From: Mycolicibacterium flavescens
GTDB lineage: Bacteria; Actinomycetota; Actinomycetes; Mycobacteriales; Mycobacteriaceae
Assembly: GCF_001722335.1 (NCBI RefSeq)
Contig: NZ_MIHA01000010.1
Coordinates: 1-64,000 of the forward strand
Length of the DNA: 64,000 nt
Reading direction: 5' to 3'
Each line of letters begins with the position of its first letter. Within the stretch, counting starts at the first letter, position 1. The notes under the pieces are model-generated. The model did not search any database, had not been told where the DNA came from, and saw only the letters and a list, made by a program, of their open reading frames with translations. The position numbers and the translations under genes were made by a program. Positions 17,489 through 26,412 of the stretch are shown here, piece by piece.

Positions 17489-18678
17489 ACGTCAAGGCAG
17501 ACACGACGGTCGGCTACGAGTACATGCGCAGCAAGGACCCGGCGTGCGCGAACTTCCGGCGACTGGACACACTGCAGGCGGAGAACCGGCCGTACCTGCA
17601 CTGCGACGAGGCGAACGGGTACTGGGTGTTCACCGACCACGAGGCGATCCTCGACGGTCTGCAACATCCCGAGCATTTCTCGAACGCGGTGATGGTGCCG
17701 ATCGAACCGGATCCGCAGTACAAGTGGATCCCGATCATGCTCGACCCGCCGGACCACACGAAATGGCGGCACGTGCTGGGCCTGTACTTCTCACCGGGGC
17801 GCGTCAAACGTCAAGAGGCACAACAGCGGGCGTTCGCCGTCGATCTGATCGAGAAGTTCCGGGCTGCGGGGTCCTGCGACTTCTACGCCGACTTCGCTGC
17901 GGTCTTTCCCACCACGATCTTCCTGCAGATCATGGGATTGCCGATCGACAAACTCGACGACTTCCTGGTGTGGGAGGAGAAGATCCTCTACGGCACAGCG
18001 GAAACCGACCCGGACCGCTCGATTGCGGTCGGCGCGATGATGGAGGTGATGGGGTACTTCGGCGGACTGATCGCCGAGAAGCGCGAGAACCCCGACGCCC
18101 GGGGCGACGACATCGTCAGCCACGCGATCGAGTGGGAGATCGACGGTGAGAAGCCCTCGGAGAGCGACCTGCTGTCGTGCATGCTGCTGCTGTTCATGGC
18201 GGGCCTGGATACCGTCGCCGCGCAACTGTCCTACACCTTCTACCACCTGGCGACCCATCCCGATGACCGGCGCAAGCTCGTCGAGGATCCCTCGCGAATC
18301 CCGCTCGCGGTCGAGGAGTTGGTGCGGGCCTATCCGATCGTGCAGACCGCCCGGATCGCCACCACGGACCTGGATTTCCACGGCTGCCCGGTCAAGAAGG
18401 GCGACATGGTGGCCTTCCCGCTCGGTATGGCCAACCGCGACCCGAAGGCGCACGAGCGCGGCGGCACAGTCGATCTGGACGCACCGCGGCCCCGCCATTT
18501 CGCGTTCGGTGCCGGGCCGCACCGCTGCCTGGGCTCACATCTCGCGCGCCAGGAGTTGACGGTCGCCCTCGAGGAATGGCACCGGCTGATCCCGGACTAC
18601 GAGGTCGCCGACGAGTCGAAGGTGGTCGAGCACACCGGCGGGGTCTACAGCCTGGAGTGCCTACCGCTGCGCTGGTGA
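17485..18678 (+). CDS. Cytochrome P450
   Basis: This 397-residue bacterial class I-type P450 has the I-helix LLFMAGLDTVAAQLSY (oxygen-activating Asp-Thr), the heme loop FGAGPHRCLGSHLA with Cys348 as thiolate ligand, and MLDPPDHTKWRHVL in the C-helix region. It would hydroxylate an unactivated carbon using ferredoxin and reductase encoded elsewhere. GTG 17485 overlaps the preceding stop, with GGGAGGA in front. It ends an operon whose two preceding genes carry stops. Confidence 0.92.
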   Translation: MNVKADTTVGYEYMRSKDPACANFRRLDTLQAENRPYLHCDEANGYWVFTDHEAILDGLQHPEHFSNAVMVPIEPDPQYKWIPIMLDPPDHTKWRHVLGLYFSPGRVKRQEAQQRAFAVDLIEKFRAAGSCDFYADFAAVFPTTIFLQIMGLPIDKLDDFLVWEEKILYGTAETDPDRSIAVGAMMEVMGYFGGLIAEKRENPDARGDDIVSHAIEWEIDGEKPSESDLLSCMLLLFMAGLDTVAAQLSYTFYHLATHPDDRRKLVEDPSRIPLAVEELVRAYPIVQTARIATTDLDFHGCPVKKGDMVAFPLGMANRDPKAHERGGTVDLDAPRPRHFAFGAGPHRCLGSHLARQELTVALEEWHRLIPDYEVADESKVVEHTGGVYSLECLPLRW

Positions 18679-18701
18679 CCGCACACTGCCCAGCGCGGTC
18701 A
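18676..18701. terminator. Hairpin between convergent P450 and SnoaL-like genes
   Basis: TGACCGC (18676-18682) and GCGGTCA (18695-18701) form a 7-bp stem over a 12-nt loop. It spans both stop codons, so it can serve both strands. Confidence 0.5.
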
Positions 18702-19148
18702 TCCTCTCAGCAGCGCCAGCGACTCGGCCCGGCCGCCGTCGACCGTCACGAGTCGGTGGGCGAAGAGCCACCGACCGTCGACCGGAACCAAGACGTCGCG
18801 GTAGCGTCCCCAGTGGTCGGCGGCATCGGCGAGGAACACCACGTAGTACGCGGTTGATTCAACGCGGGTGGCCGAAACGTCGGTGAACAGAAGGTTGGCC
18901 ACGTAGTGCCGGACGATATGGCGCGTACCGGGCGGCGGCTCGTGATGGGTGAGTTCACCCGAGACCGATTTCAGCGAGTCGACGATTTCGTCGCGTCCCG
19001 TCGCCGTGAACCGGTTCCTGACCTCCAGGACCCCGTCAGCTGCGAAGCAGTCCGCGAGCTCCTCCAGCCGGCCCCGATCGCCGGCGTGGTTGTACCGCGC
19101 GTACGTGTCCCGAACACCTTCTCGGGCCAGGAGTTCATCGAGCGTCAA
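18699..19148 (-). CDS. SnoaL-like (NTF2 fold) protein
   Basis: This 149-residue alpha+beta barrel protein has the family opening LDELLAREGVRDTYARYNHA, then LADCFAADGVLEV and the strand segment YYVVFLADAADHWGRYRDVL. Members are small hydratases, isomerases or ring-hydroxylating subunits. TTG 19148 is preferred because AAGGGA lies 8 nt upstream and the protein then begins where relatives begin. It is the last gene of the leftward operon with the flavin reductase, dehydrogenase and Gfo/Idh genes. Confidence 0.8.
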   Translation of the reverse strand: MTLDELLAREGVRDTYARYNHAGDRGRLEELADCFAADGVLEVRNRFTATGRDEIVDSLKSVSGELTHHEPPPGTRHIVRHYVANLLFTDVSATRVESTAYYVVFLADAADHWGRYRDVLVPVDGRWLFAHRLVTVDGGRAESLALLRG

Positions 19149-19167
19149 TGGGTGTCCCTTCGCACAG

Positions 19168-20256
19168 TTAGACGGTGACGTTGACGGGTTCCCAGCCGCC
19201 GCCCTGCGATGAGCGATGCGCCGCATCGATGATCGCGAGGCTGAGCAAGCCGTCGGAGAACGTCGGGGTTGTGCTGGGCGCACCGTCGAATGCAGGCAAC
19301 CAGTCCTCGAGCATCAGCGCCATCGCCCGGCTGGCATGTCCGGCAAGGCCTTTCGGGAGGTTCTCCGGATGCGCAGGAACGCGGTCGCTGACCGGAAGGG
19401 GTCGCAGTCCGTCATCGGTGGCGGCGCCGATGCTGTACGCGGTCGAGCGCAGGTCACCGTCGCCGATGATGGTGCCGTCCGAGCCGAACAACTCGAGGCG
19501 ATAGTGGTCGGCGTGCGCGCCCATGACCGAGATGCTCAGGACAGCGAGCACGCCCGACTCCATTCGCATCAGCAGAGCAGCGGTGTCGTCGGCGGTCACG
19601 TCGAGCGTCTCGCCGTCGGGGAGACGACGCACCGGTTCGCTGGTTCGCACTTCGGCGCACACCGCTTCCGGTCGCCCGAGGATGCTGCACACGAAGTCGA
19701 GATCGTGCACCAGCATCCCGGCGAGGTAGCCGCCACCCTGCGCGCGGTCGTACATCCACCGCGCTTGCGGTGCGCGGGTGGGATGCCAATAGGAGGCGCT
19801 GCGGCTGACCCGCGCGACGTACTGCTTGCCGAGGAATCCCGAGCCCACGGTGTCGGCGAGGGCGAGCCAGTCCGGGTTCCACCGGTTCTCGAAGCAGCAC
19901 GCGGTGGGTCGTCCGGACTGACGGGCCGCGCGAACCATGTCGCGCGCGGCGGAGAGGTCACCGGCGAGCGGCTTCTCGCACAGCACCGCCTTCCCGGCAG
20001 CCAGCGCGGCCAACGTCATGTCGCGGTGCAGAACGGTGGGTGTCGCCACCGAGATGACATCCAGGTCGTCCCGGGTGACGAACGACTGCCAGTCAGTCGA
20101 GGTGTCGGAGATGCCGACCTTCTCCGCGATCGTCGCGAGCCGTTCCGGGTTGCGGGCACACAGGGCCACGGCGTCGAAGCCGCGCGCTGCACGCAACGCC
20201 GGGACTTGAACGTGGGAGCCCCACCCGACCCCGATCACCCCGACGCGGAGCGTCAT
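19168..20256 (-). CDS. Gfo/Idh/MocA family oxidoreductase
   Basis: The 362-residue protein starts with a Rossmann motif GVIGVGWGSHVQVPALRA and has the NAD-site signature CEKPLAGDLSAARDM near residue 95. The C-terminal beta-sheet domain contains GGGYLAGMLVHDLDFVCSIL with the usual catalytic His. Such enzymes oxidise or reduce hydroxyl groups of sugars, cyclitols or other diols. ATG 20256 overlaps the acyl-CoA dehydrogenase stop. The operon context suggests an alcohol intermediate of a CoA-linked pathway. Confidence 0.88.
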   Translation of the reverse strand: MTLRVGVIGVGWGSHVQVPALRAARGFDAVALCARNPERLATIAEKVGISDTSTDWQSFVTRDDLDVISVATPTVLHRDMTLAALAAGKAVLCEKPLAGDLSAARDMVRAARQSGRPTACCFENRWNPDWLALADTVGSGFLGKQYVARVSRSASYWHPTRAPQARWMYDRAQGGGYLAGMLVHDLDFVCSILGRPEAVCAEVRTSEPVRRLPDGETLDVTADDTAALLMRMESGVLAVLSISVMGAHADHYRLELFGSDGTIIGDGDLRSTAYSIGAATDDGLRPLPVSDRVPAHPENLPKGLAGHASRAMALMLEDWLPAFDGAPSTTPTFSDGLLSLAIIDAAHRSSQGGGWEPVNVTV

Positions 20257-21434
20257 CGCTTCGGCCGTAGTAGCTGGCGGGCGACGACTTCGCGCTGCAC
20301 CTCGGTGGCGCCTTCACCGAGCCTCTTGACCCGTAGATCGCGAAACCAGCGTTCCAGCGGCAGTTCGGTGGAAAGGCCGAGCGCACCGTGGATCTGCATG
20401 CATCGGTCCAACACCCGATAGGCGGCTTCGGTCCCGTTGAGCTTGGCGATCGATGCGTCGACGCGGACATTGCGGCCGAGGTCGGCGTTCCATGCGGCCT
20501 GATACACCAACAGCCGTGCCGCCCGCAGGTCCACTTCACTGTCCACGAGCATCCACTGGATGCCCTGCTTGTCGGCGAGCTTGCCGCCGAACACTTCGCG
20601 GTCTTTGGCCCACTGGCAGGCGAGGTCGAGTGCTGCCTGGGCGATGCCGATCGGACCGGCGGCGTAGGTGATGCGGCCGTACACCAGGAAGTCACTGGCC
20701 AATGCGAAGCCCTGGCCCTCCTCGCCCACGAGTTGGTCGACCGGGATCCGGACGTCCGCGAAGTGCAACTCGTAGGGGGCAAAGGACGCCATCACGTCGA
20801 TCCGGCTGAAACTGACGCCCGGTGTGTCCTTTTCGACGATGAAGCACGAGATGCCGTTGCGCCCCTCGCCGGTACGTGCGTAGACGATGCCCCAATCCGC
20901 ACCGGGGGCATGCGAAATCCACATCTTCGAACCGTTGAGCACGTAGGCGTCGCCGTCGCGGACCGCCCGCAGTTGGATGGCGCGCGCCGGATCCGAGCCT
21001 CCGGAGGCTTCGGTGATCGCCGTGTAGGCCTTCGTCATCGTGCCGTCGATGATCGGCTGGGCATACTTGGCGAACTGTTCGTCGCTCGCCTTGAACATGA
21101 CATTCGGCGGGTTCCCGCCGAAGGCGCCCAGCGCCGGGAAGAACGCTCCCATACGGCATTTGGCGGCTTCTTCGGCGACGACAACCTGGCCGAGAACGCT
21201 CAGACCGGCACCGCCGAACTCTTCGGGGGTCTGCAGTGCCCACAACCCCAGCTCGCGGGCCTTGCTCTGCAGTTCGAGCAGTTGCTCGCGAGGCAGGCCG
21301 ATGGCGTCGTGCGCAAGCGTGGACTCGATAGGGTGGACGTGAGCCGTCATGAACCGCCGCACCGTGTCGCGCAGCAGTACGAGCTCTTCCGGTAGCTCCC
21401 AGGCGCCGGTGACGCGAGCGTCGTCGGCGCTCAC
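20253..21434 (-). CDS. Acyl-CoA dehydrogenase
   Basis: The 393-residue protein has TEASGGSDPARAIQLRA at the flavin face, NGSKMWISHAPGADWG, and the C-terminal CMQIHGALGLSTELPLERWF and GEGATEVQREVVARQLL. The GTG start at 21434 overlaps the flavin reductase stop (GTGA); an upstream start would run into that gene. It oxidises an acyl-CoA thioester in the operon led by the flavin reductase. Helix G reads VYGRITYAAG, without an obvious Glu, so the catalytic base is not clear. Confidence 0.88.
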   Translation of the reverse strand: MSADDARVTGAWELPEELVLLRDTVRRFMTAHVHPIESTLAHDAIGLPREQLLELQSKARELGLWALQTPEEFGGAGLSVLGQVVVAEEAAKCRMGAFFPALGAFGGNPPNVMFKASDEQFAKYAQPIIDGTMTKAYTAITEASGGSDPARAIQLRAVRDGDAYVLNGSKMWISHAPGADWGIVYARTGEGRNGISCFIVEKDTPGVSFSRIDVMASFAPYELHFADVRIPVDQLVGEEGQGFALASDFLVYGRITYAAGPIGIAQAALDLACQWAKDREVFGGKLADKQGIQWMLVDSEVDLRAARLLVYQAAWNADLGRNVRVDASIAKLNGTEAAYRVLDRCMQIHGALGLSTELPLERWFRDLRVKRLGEGATEVQREVVARQLLRPKR

Positions 21435-22021
21435 GACGACTGCGCAGCCGCCGCTCGCAGGTCCCGTGCGCTCTGCAGCTGCGGTTCGTGGTTGGCTTCG
21501 TAGCGCTCGATCCACTCGGGCGGCAGCTTGGCCCACGCCGGACCGATCTGCAGGCGCTTGGCGCTGCTGAAGACCTCGGCGGCGACCACGTCGCCGACGA
21601 AGATGGTGTTCTCGTCGTTGTCGAGCGATCCCGTGATGCGGCACTCCACGTAACTGTGCGCGTCGAGAAGGATCGGCGCGCCGGTCACCCCCGGCTTGGT
21701 GCGCAGCTTGGAGATCTTGTCACCGTCACGGCCGGAGCTCCCGCCGAGCGTCATCAGAATCTCGATCGATTTGTCGATCTCGTCTTCGCCGGCCGACAGC
21801 ATGTGCATGACGAAAACGCCGGAGTTGATCAACATGTCGTGAGTTCGGTTGTACTTCGTCAAGCTCACCGTGGCCCGCGGCAGCTCCGGCACGATGCTCG
21901 CCGCGCCGGCAGACAGGGACATCAGCCCGTTGGCGAAATCGCCGTCGATACTGGTGACCGCGACGGGAAACGGGCGCAGCCCGGCCAGTACCGCGTTGGC
22001 CGCGGTGACATCGATGTCCAT
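21431..22021 (-). CDS. Flavin reductase-like FMN-binding protein
   Basis: The 196-residue protein has the flavin reductase split-barrel: FPVAVTSIDGDFANGLMSLS near the start, then LTKYNRTHDMLINSGVFVMH and YVECRITGSLDNDENTIFVG. Such proteins supply reduced FMN to a monooxygenase or act directly as reductases. ATG 22021 has AGGAGA immediately upstream. Operator A lies 35 nt before the start, so it is the first gene of the transcript that continues into the acyl-CoA dehydrogenase. Confidence 0.85.
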   Translation of the reverse strand: MDIDVTAANAVLAGLRPFPVAVTSIDGDFANGLMSLSAGAASIVPELPRATVSLTKYNRTHDMLINSGVFVMHMLSAGEDEIDKSIEILMTLGGSSGRDGDKISKLRTKPGVTGAPILLDAHSYVECRITGSLDNDENTIFVGDVVAAEVFSSAKRLQIGPAWAKLPPEWIERYEANHEPQLQSARDLRAAAAQSS

Positions 22022-22054
22022 GGTTCTCCTCTTTGCGCGTTCGGCTTGTGAAGA

Positions 22055-22076
22055 AATGTACACGATGTCAGAAACA
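22055..22076 (-). promoter_or_regulatory. Operator A of the TTCTGACA regulon
   Basis: The plus strand reads AATGTACA-CGA-TGTCAGAAACA, so leftward the motif is TTTCTGACA-N4-GTACA. It sits upstream of the flavin reductase start at 22021. It matches operator B at 19 of 22 positions. Confidence 0.65.
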
Positions 22077-22105
22077 TTGCGGTAGGGGTTTGGCCCGACG
22101 AGATG

Positions 22106-23323
22106 TCAGACGCTCGATTCGGTCCGGACGACGCCGGCCCGCGACAAGTCGTCGACGGCAGCGTCGTCATAGCCGAGTTCCTGCAGGATCGCCGGACCCT
22201 GTGCGCCCAGTGCGGGGACGTCGCCGAGCGCGGGCTCGGCGCCACCCAGGGTGGCCGGAGGGAGCAACGCGTCGATGCTTCCGCGGTCGGTGGAGATCCG
22301 ACGCACGCGGTCCCGGCCGACCAGCACCGGATGGGAGAAAAGGCGAGCCGCATCGGTCATCTGCCCGTAGGCGACCCCGGCCTCGTCGAGCCGTCGCATC
22401 GTCTCCCCGGTGCTGAAGGTGGCCAGGATGTCGCCGATGGCGGATTCGACCTGGTCTCGGTTGGCCACCCGGTCGGTGTTGGTCGCGAACCGCGGGTCAT
22501 CGGCCATCCCCGGCATGCCGAGCACCTCACGACACATGCGTCGCCATTCGCGGTCGTTCTGCACGGCCAGCAGCACCGCTTCCCCGTCACCGGTGACGAA
22601 CGGGCCGTAGGGTGCGATCGTCGCGTGGCGGGCACCGGTGCGCGGTGGTCGAATCCCGCTGTACTGCGCGTAATACGCCGGTTGGCTCACCCACTCGGCG
22701 AGTGCCTCGAACAGTGAGACGGAGACCGGCCTGGCCCGACCGGTGGTGGCCCGGACGAACAACGCGGTGAGGATCCCCGAGTAGGCGTACATCCCTGCGG
22801 CGATGTCGGCAATGGAAACGCCGGTACGTGCCGGCTGATCGTCGTTTCCGGTGACCGAGAGCAGGCCGGCCTCCGCTTGGACAAGAAGGTCGTAGGCTTT
22901 GCGGTCGCGTCGCGGCCCGGTCTCGCCGTAGCCGGTGACGTCGCAGACGATCAACCGGGGATGGAGTTCCGACAACGTCGAGGCGTCCAGCCCCATCCGG
23001 GCGGTGGCACCCGGCCCGAGGTTTTGCACGAACACGTCTGCCGTCGCGAGAAGCTCCCGCAGGATCCGTTGGCCCCGAGGGTGTTTGACGTCGAGCGCCA
23101 AGGACTCCTTCCCCCGGTTGAGCCAGACGAAATAACTGGACAGACCGTGGACGCTTCGGTCGTAACCGCGCGCGAAGTCGCCTCCGTCGATGCGTTCGAT
23201 CTTGATGACACGGGCGCCGAGGTCGGCGAGTTGCCGGGTCGCATACGGGGCGGCAACCGCCTGCTCGAGGCTTACGACAGTGACACCGACCAGGGGAGCC
23301 TGGCCATCGTCGTCTTCGGGCAC
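22106..23323 (-). CDS. CaiB/BaiF family CoA-transferase
   Basis: The 405-residue class III CoA-transferase begins PLVGVTVVSLEQAVAAPYAT, then LADLGARVIKIERIDGGDFA. The expected nucleophile is Asp145 in KAYDLLVQAEAG. I chose GTG 23323 because GGGGAAGGA lies 6 nt upstream and the protein then starts like its relatives. An ATG at 23374 would overlap operator B. It is divergent from the racemase gene and upstream of the flavin reductase gene (84-bp gap with its own operator). It probably activates an acid substrate. Confidence 0.88.
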   Translation of the reverse strand: MPEDDDGQAPLVGVTVVSLEQAVAAPYATRQLADLGARVIKIERIDGGDFARGYDRSVHGLSSYFVWLNRGKESLALDVKHPRGQRILRELLATADVFVQNLGPGATARMGLDASTLSELHPRLIVCDVTGYGETGPRRDRKAYDLLVQAEAGLLSVTGNDDQPARTGVSIADIAAGMYAYSGILTALFVRATTGRARPVSVSLFEALAEWVSQPAYYAQYSGIRPPRTGARHATIAPYGPFVTGDGEAVLLAVQNDREWRRMCREVLGMPGMADDPRFATNTDRVANRDQVESAIGDILATFSTGETMRRLDEAGVAYGQMTDAARLFSHPVLVGRDRVRRISTDRGSIDALLPPATLGGAEPALGDVPALGAQGPAILQELGYDDAAVDDLSRAGVVRTESSV

Positions 23324-23365
23324 ATCGAATCCTTCCCCGCCGGAGTCCGTCGCCACCGAACGGAT

Positions 23366-23387
23366 AATGTACATACTGTCAGAAACA
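23366..23387 (-). promoter_or_regulatory. Operator B of the TTCTGACA regulon
   Basis: The plus strand reads AATGTACA-TAC-TGTCAGAAACA. It lies in the 73-bp gap between the divergent CoA-transferase (23323) and racemase (23397) starts and could control both. Confidence 0.7.
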
Positions 23388-23396
23388 AGTTACGGT

Positions 23397-24479
23397 GTGG
23401 ATGTGGTGCCGACAGCTGCCCTGACGGGCTACCGGGTGGTCGAGCTCGGTGGGATGGGGCCGGGTCCGCACGCCGCGACCATCCTGGCCGACCTCGGCGC
23501 CGACGTGCTGCGAATCGAGCGTCCCCGCAAGGGGACCGCACCGACGGGCGCTCAGTATCGCGGCCGCCGGATCGTCGAGGCGGACCTGAAGAACCCGGAC
23601 GACGTCGCCGATATCCGACGCCTCATCGACCGCGCCGACGTCTTGATCGAAGGATTCCGGCCGGGCGTCGCCGAGCGCCTCGGTCTGGGGCCCGACGATT
23701 GCTGCGCCACCAATCCCGGCTTGGTGTTTCTGCGGCTGACGGGGTGGGGTCAGACCGGGCCGCGCGCGAACGAGGCGGGGCATGACATCAACTACATCTC
23801 GATCACGGGCGTGCTCAATGCGATCGGGCCCGCCGGCCAGCCCCCGGTCCCACCGCTGAACCTGGTCGGCGACTACGGCGGCGGGTCGATGACCGCCGTG
23901 GTCGGCGTGCTGGCCGCGCTTGTCGAGCGGCACACGTCCGGTAAGGGACAGGTGATCGACGCCGCGATGGTCGACGGCGCGGCTCAACTCACTCACGCGA
24001 TGTGGTCGATGCGGGCGAACAACCGGTGGTCCGATGAGCGTGCCGTCAACATCTTCGACGGTTCAGCACCGTTCTACCGGTGCTATGAGTGCGCGGACGG
24101 TCGATACGTGGCCGTCGGCGCGTTGGAGCCGGAGTTCTTCGCCGAGTTGTTGGCGACGCTCGGGCTCGACCCCGATGACGTCGGCCCGCAACGGGACGAG
24201 TCGCGGTGGCCGCACATGCGCAAGCTGTTCGCCGACCGGTTCGTCGGGCGGACCCGTGACGAGTGGGCGATGACCTTCGCCGGCACCGACGCGTGCGTGA
24301 CACCCGTGTTGTCGATGGCCGAGGCCGTTGCCGACCCGCATCTCACGGCTCGCAATGTCCTCATCGAAGTCGACGGCAGGGTCCAGCCGGCGCCCGCGCC
24401 GCGATTCAGCCGCACTCCGCAGCCCGTCCCGCAGCCGAACCACACCGTCGTTTCACTCGAAACCCTATGGCAGGACTGA
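23397..24479 (+). CDS. Alpha-methylacyl-CoA racemase-like (CaiB family)
   Basis: The 360-residue protein is in the CaiB superfamily, with the racemase subfamily pattern: LTGWGQTGPRANEAGHDINY (expected His/Asp acid-base pair at about His129/Asp130 and further Asp) and NLVGDYGGGSMTAVVGVLAA followed by GQVIDAAMVDG. Racemases invert the 2-methyl centre of branched acyl-CoAs so that (S)-specific dehydrogenases can act. The start is uncertain: ATG 23367 lies within operator B, so I use GTG 23397. An SnoaL-like gene follows 11 bp later. Confidence 0.85.
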   Translation: MDVVPTAALTGYRVVELGGMGPGPHAATILADLGADVLRIERPRKGTAPTGAQYRGRRIVEADLKNPDDVADIRRLIDRADVLIEGFRPGVAERLGLGPDDCCATNPGLVFLRLTGWGQTGPRANEAGHDINYISITGVLNAIGPAGQPPVPPLNLVGDYGGGSMTAVVGVLAALVERHTSGKGQVIDAAMVDGAAQLTHAMWSMRANNRWSDERAVNIFDGSAPFYRCYECADGRYVAVGALEPEFFAELLATLGLDPDDVGPQRDESRWPHMRKLFADRFVGRTRDEWAMTFAGTDACVTPVLSMAEAVADPHLTARNVLIEVDGRVQPAPAPRFSRTPQPVPQPNHTVVSLETLWQD

Positions 24480-24490
24480 AAGGAACATCG

Positions 24491-25072
24491 ATGACCGATC
24501 GCACCGAGGTTGAACAGGCATTCCGGCACTACTACATGACCGGCCCGGTTCTCGAGGACTGGGCTGCTTGGGGCAGGCTCTTCACCGACGACGCGAAGTA
24601 TTTCGACCATTACTACGGCACGTTCACCGGTCCCGAGGAAGTCGCCCGGTTCCTGGAAGGGACCATGGCGGCGTCACCGATGGTGTACTCGGTACTGAAG
24701 TGGTACGTCATCGACGGAACTCGCGTCGTGTACCAGTGCCTCAACCGCGCCGACAATCCGGAACCGGGGCAGCCGCCCATCGACTTCCCGTCCACCCAGA
24801 TCATCGACTACGCCGGTGACGGCAAGTGGGAACGGGAAGAGGACATCTGGCTGATGGGCGAGATGAAGGTGTTCGCGCAGCGTTACGCCGAAGCCGATCA
24901 ACGGTTCCCGCAGACTCTCGAGCAGAAGCTTCGCCGCGACGATTGGGGCGACTGGGTCGAGTGGGCGCGACCGGAGCCGGGGCACCAGGCGCGGCCCTCG
25001 TGGTACGGCAAGCCGGATTTCAAGCCGCTGCGCAGGCTGGCCGATTTCGACTTCGGCGTGCGGTCACACTGA
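24491..25072 (+). CDS. SnoaL-like (NTF2 fold) protein
   Basis: The 193-residue protein opens VEQAFRHYYMTGPVLEDWAA then LFTDDAKYFDHYYGTFTGPE. These are NTF2-fold motifs with acidic and His residues facing the pocket. It contains KWYVIDGTRVVYQCLNRAD and a charged C-terminal tail, GDWVEWARPEPGHQARPSWY. ATG 24491 has AAAGGAA upstream and lies 11 bp after the racemase gene. Members bind small hydrophobic ligands, and some are hydratases or isomerases. Its function here is unknown. Confidence 0.8.
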   Translation: MTDRTEVEQAFRHYYMTGPVLEDWAAWGRLFTDDAKYFDHYYGTFTGPEEVARFLEGTMAASPMVYSVLKWYVIDGTRVVYQCLNRADNPEPGQPPIDFPSTQIIDYAGDGKWEREEDIWLMGEMKVFAQRYAEADQRFPQTLEQKLRRDDWGDWVEWARPEPGHQARPSWYGKPDFKPLRRLADFDFGVRSH

Positions 25073-25114
25073 GCCCCCGCGACGCCCTCGCGACGCCGAT
25101 GAGAGGACGTCACG

Positions 25115-25146
25115 CCCCGGGGCGGTGGTCTCAGACCGCCCCGGGG
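25115..25146. terminator. Bidirectional GC-rich terminator hairpin
   Basis: CCCCGGGGCGGT (25115-25126) pairs with ACCGCCCCGGGG (25135-25146) over an 8-nt loop, a perfect 12-bp stem. It lies between the convergent SnoaL-like and cupin genes and includes the cupin stop codon. Confidence 0.75.
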
Positions 25147-25646
25147 ACGTTCTCGGCCGCATACTCGTCGGGCAGACCCACGAGAACGGTCGCGATCACA
25201 CATCCGTTCGGTCCCGCATGCCACGAGTGCTGCGCCCCGCCCACCAAGACCACATCGCCCGCCGCCAGGTCCACCGACCCGGTTTCCAGGCCCAGGCGGA
25301 CCTCACCCGCGACAATCACTCCGTAGTCGACGGTGGCGGTCTTGTGCAGCGGCGCTTCGACATCGGGGCCCATCTCGGTGATGATCCACTTGGTGCCGCC
25401 GGCCGGAGCGTCGAATGCCACGTCAGTGGACGCGGTGGCGCCGGCAGTCGGCGGCGTCGGGATTGCGTCGAAGGCCCACAGGTGGTGGACGACGGTCTCG
25501 CCACGACGCAGTTCTGCGCCGCTCCATCCGTCGGTCAGCACGGAGGGCGGTTCATCCGGCGGCACATGAAGAACTGTTTCGGGTGCCCTATCCGAAATCA
25601 CAGCTGACTTGCCGTCTTCGGTCGTTCCGATGACCACTCTGCGCAT
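25131..25646 (-). CDS. Cupin-domain protein
   Basis: The 171-residue protein carries one cupin barrel in its C-terminal half: PLHKTATVDYGVIVAGEVRL (motif 1 with His) and LAAGDVVLVGGAQHSWHAGP (motif 2 with His). The N-terminal half resembles the decorations of gentisate/quercetin-type cupins. It may bind a metal and act on an aromatic or enol intermediate, or be regulatory. ATG 25646 lies 12 bp after the hydrolase gene. It is the last of the leftward Rieske operon. Confidence 0.8.
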   Translation of the reverse strand: MRRVVIGTTEDGKSAVISDRAPETVLHVPPDEPPSVLTDGWSGAELRRGETVVHHLWAFDAIPTPPTAGATASTDVAFDAPAGGTKWIITEMGPDVEAPLHKTATVDYGVIVAGEVRLGLETGSVDLAAGDVVLVGGAQHSWHAGPNGCVIATVLVGLPDEYAAENVPGAV

Positions 25647-25658
25647 GCACTTTCTCCT

Positions 25659-26399
25659 TCAGTTGGTGTGAGCTCGGCAGCGCTCGGCGAGCAGCCGTGC
25701 CAAATGTCCTGGGTGACTGATCATCACGTCGTGACACGCGTCGATGGGGATGACCTGGGTGACTCCTCCGAGCGCCGCGATGCTGGCCTGCTGGGACTTC
25801 ACCGACAACGCCCGGTCGCGGGTGGTCAGTATCCAGGTGCGTGGCACGCAGGCGGGAAGCGCGCTGCGGTCCACGGGTTCGGCCGGGATGCGGGCCGATT
25901 CCGGATACAACCGCGACAAAGCGAACTGCCGCTGCTGCGGTGTCATGCCGTTGCAGAACGCGTATCGGGCGGCCAGGCGAGGCACCTTCGTGGGCTTGCC
26001 TGTTCGAGCGGCGCGGCGGGCGAACCATGCCAACGGCCCCCCGAGCGTGTCCACGATCGCCTGTCCTTGCGGCGGTACGAAGGCCGAGACCAGCACCATC
26101 TCGCGCACTCGCCGGGCACCGAGTTCGGCAACGACACCCGGTACGGTCACCCCCGCCATCGAATGGCCGACGATCACGATGTCACCGAGGCCCGCGGCTT
26201 CGATGTCGCCGACGACCGAGTGTACCCACTGGTCGACAGTGGCCGTGGCGAGGTCACCGGGGGTGCGGCCACGACCCGGCAGATCCACTGCCAGCGTCTG
26301 TAATTCAGGGTCCTGGCGGCGCAACTCCGCGATCAGAAGGTCCCAGCAGTCGGCGGCGTGTTCGCCGCCGTGTACCAGGACCAGAGCGGGTAGTGCCAC
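25659..26399 (-). CDS. Alpha/beta hydrolase
   Basis: This 246-residue alpha/beta hydrolase has VLVHGGEHAADCWD (oxyanion region), the nucleophile elbow VIVGHSMAGVT with Ser80, and ACHDVMISHP with the catalytic His. It resembles the methylesterase/salicylate-esterase type. The GTG start at 26399 has AGGAGG about 8 nt upstream and lies 13 bp after the LLM gene. It is the tenth gene of the Rieske operon. It may hydrolyse an ester or thioester intermediate. Confidence 0.85.
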   Translation of the reverse strand: MALPALVLVHGGEHAADCWDLLIAELRRQDPELQTLAVDLPGRGRTPGDLATATVDQWVHSVVGDIEAAGLGDIVIVGHSMAGVTVPGVVAELGARRVREMVLVSAFVPPQGQAIVDTLGGPLAWFARRAARTGKPTKVPRLAARYAFCNGMTPQQRQFALSRLYPESARIPAEPVDRSALPACVPRTWILTTRDRALSVKSQQASIAALGGVTQVIPIDACHDVMISHPGHLARLLAERCRAHTN

Positions 26400-26412
26400 G
26401 GTGCTCGCCTCC

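Noticed and set aside
23367..23369. ATG 23367 as the start of the racemase gene
   Set aside because: The codon lies inside operator B and would add an unconserved N-terminus; GTG 23397 or 23403 fits better, though this is not proven.
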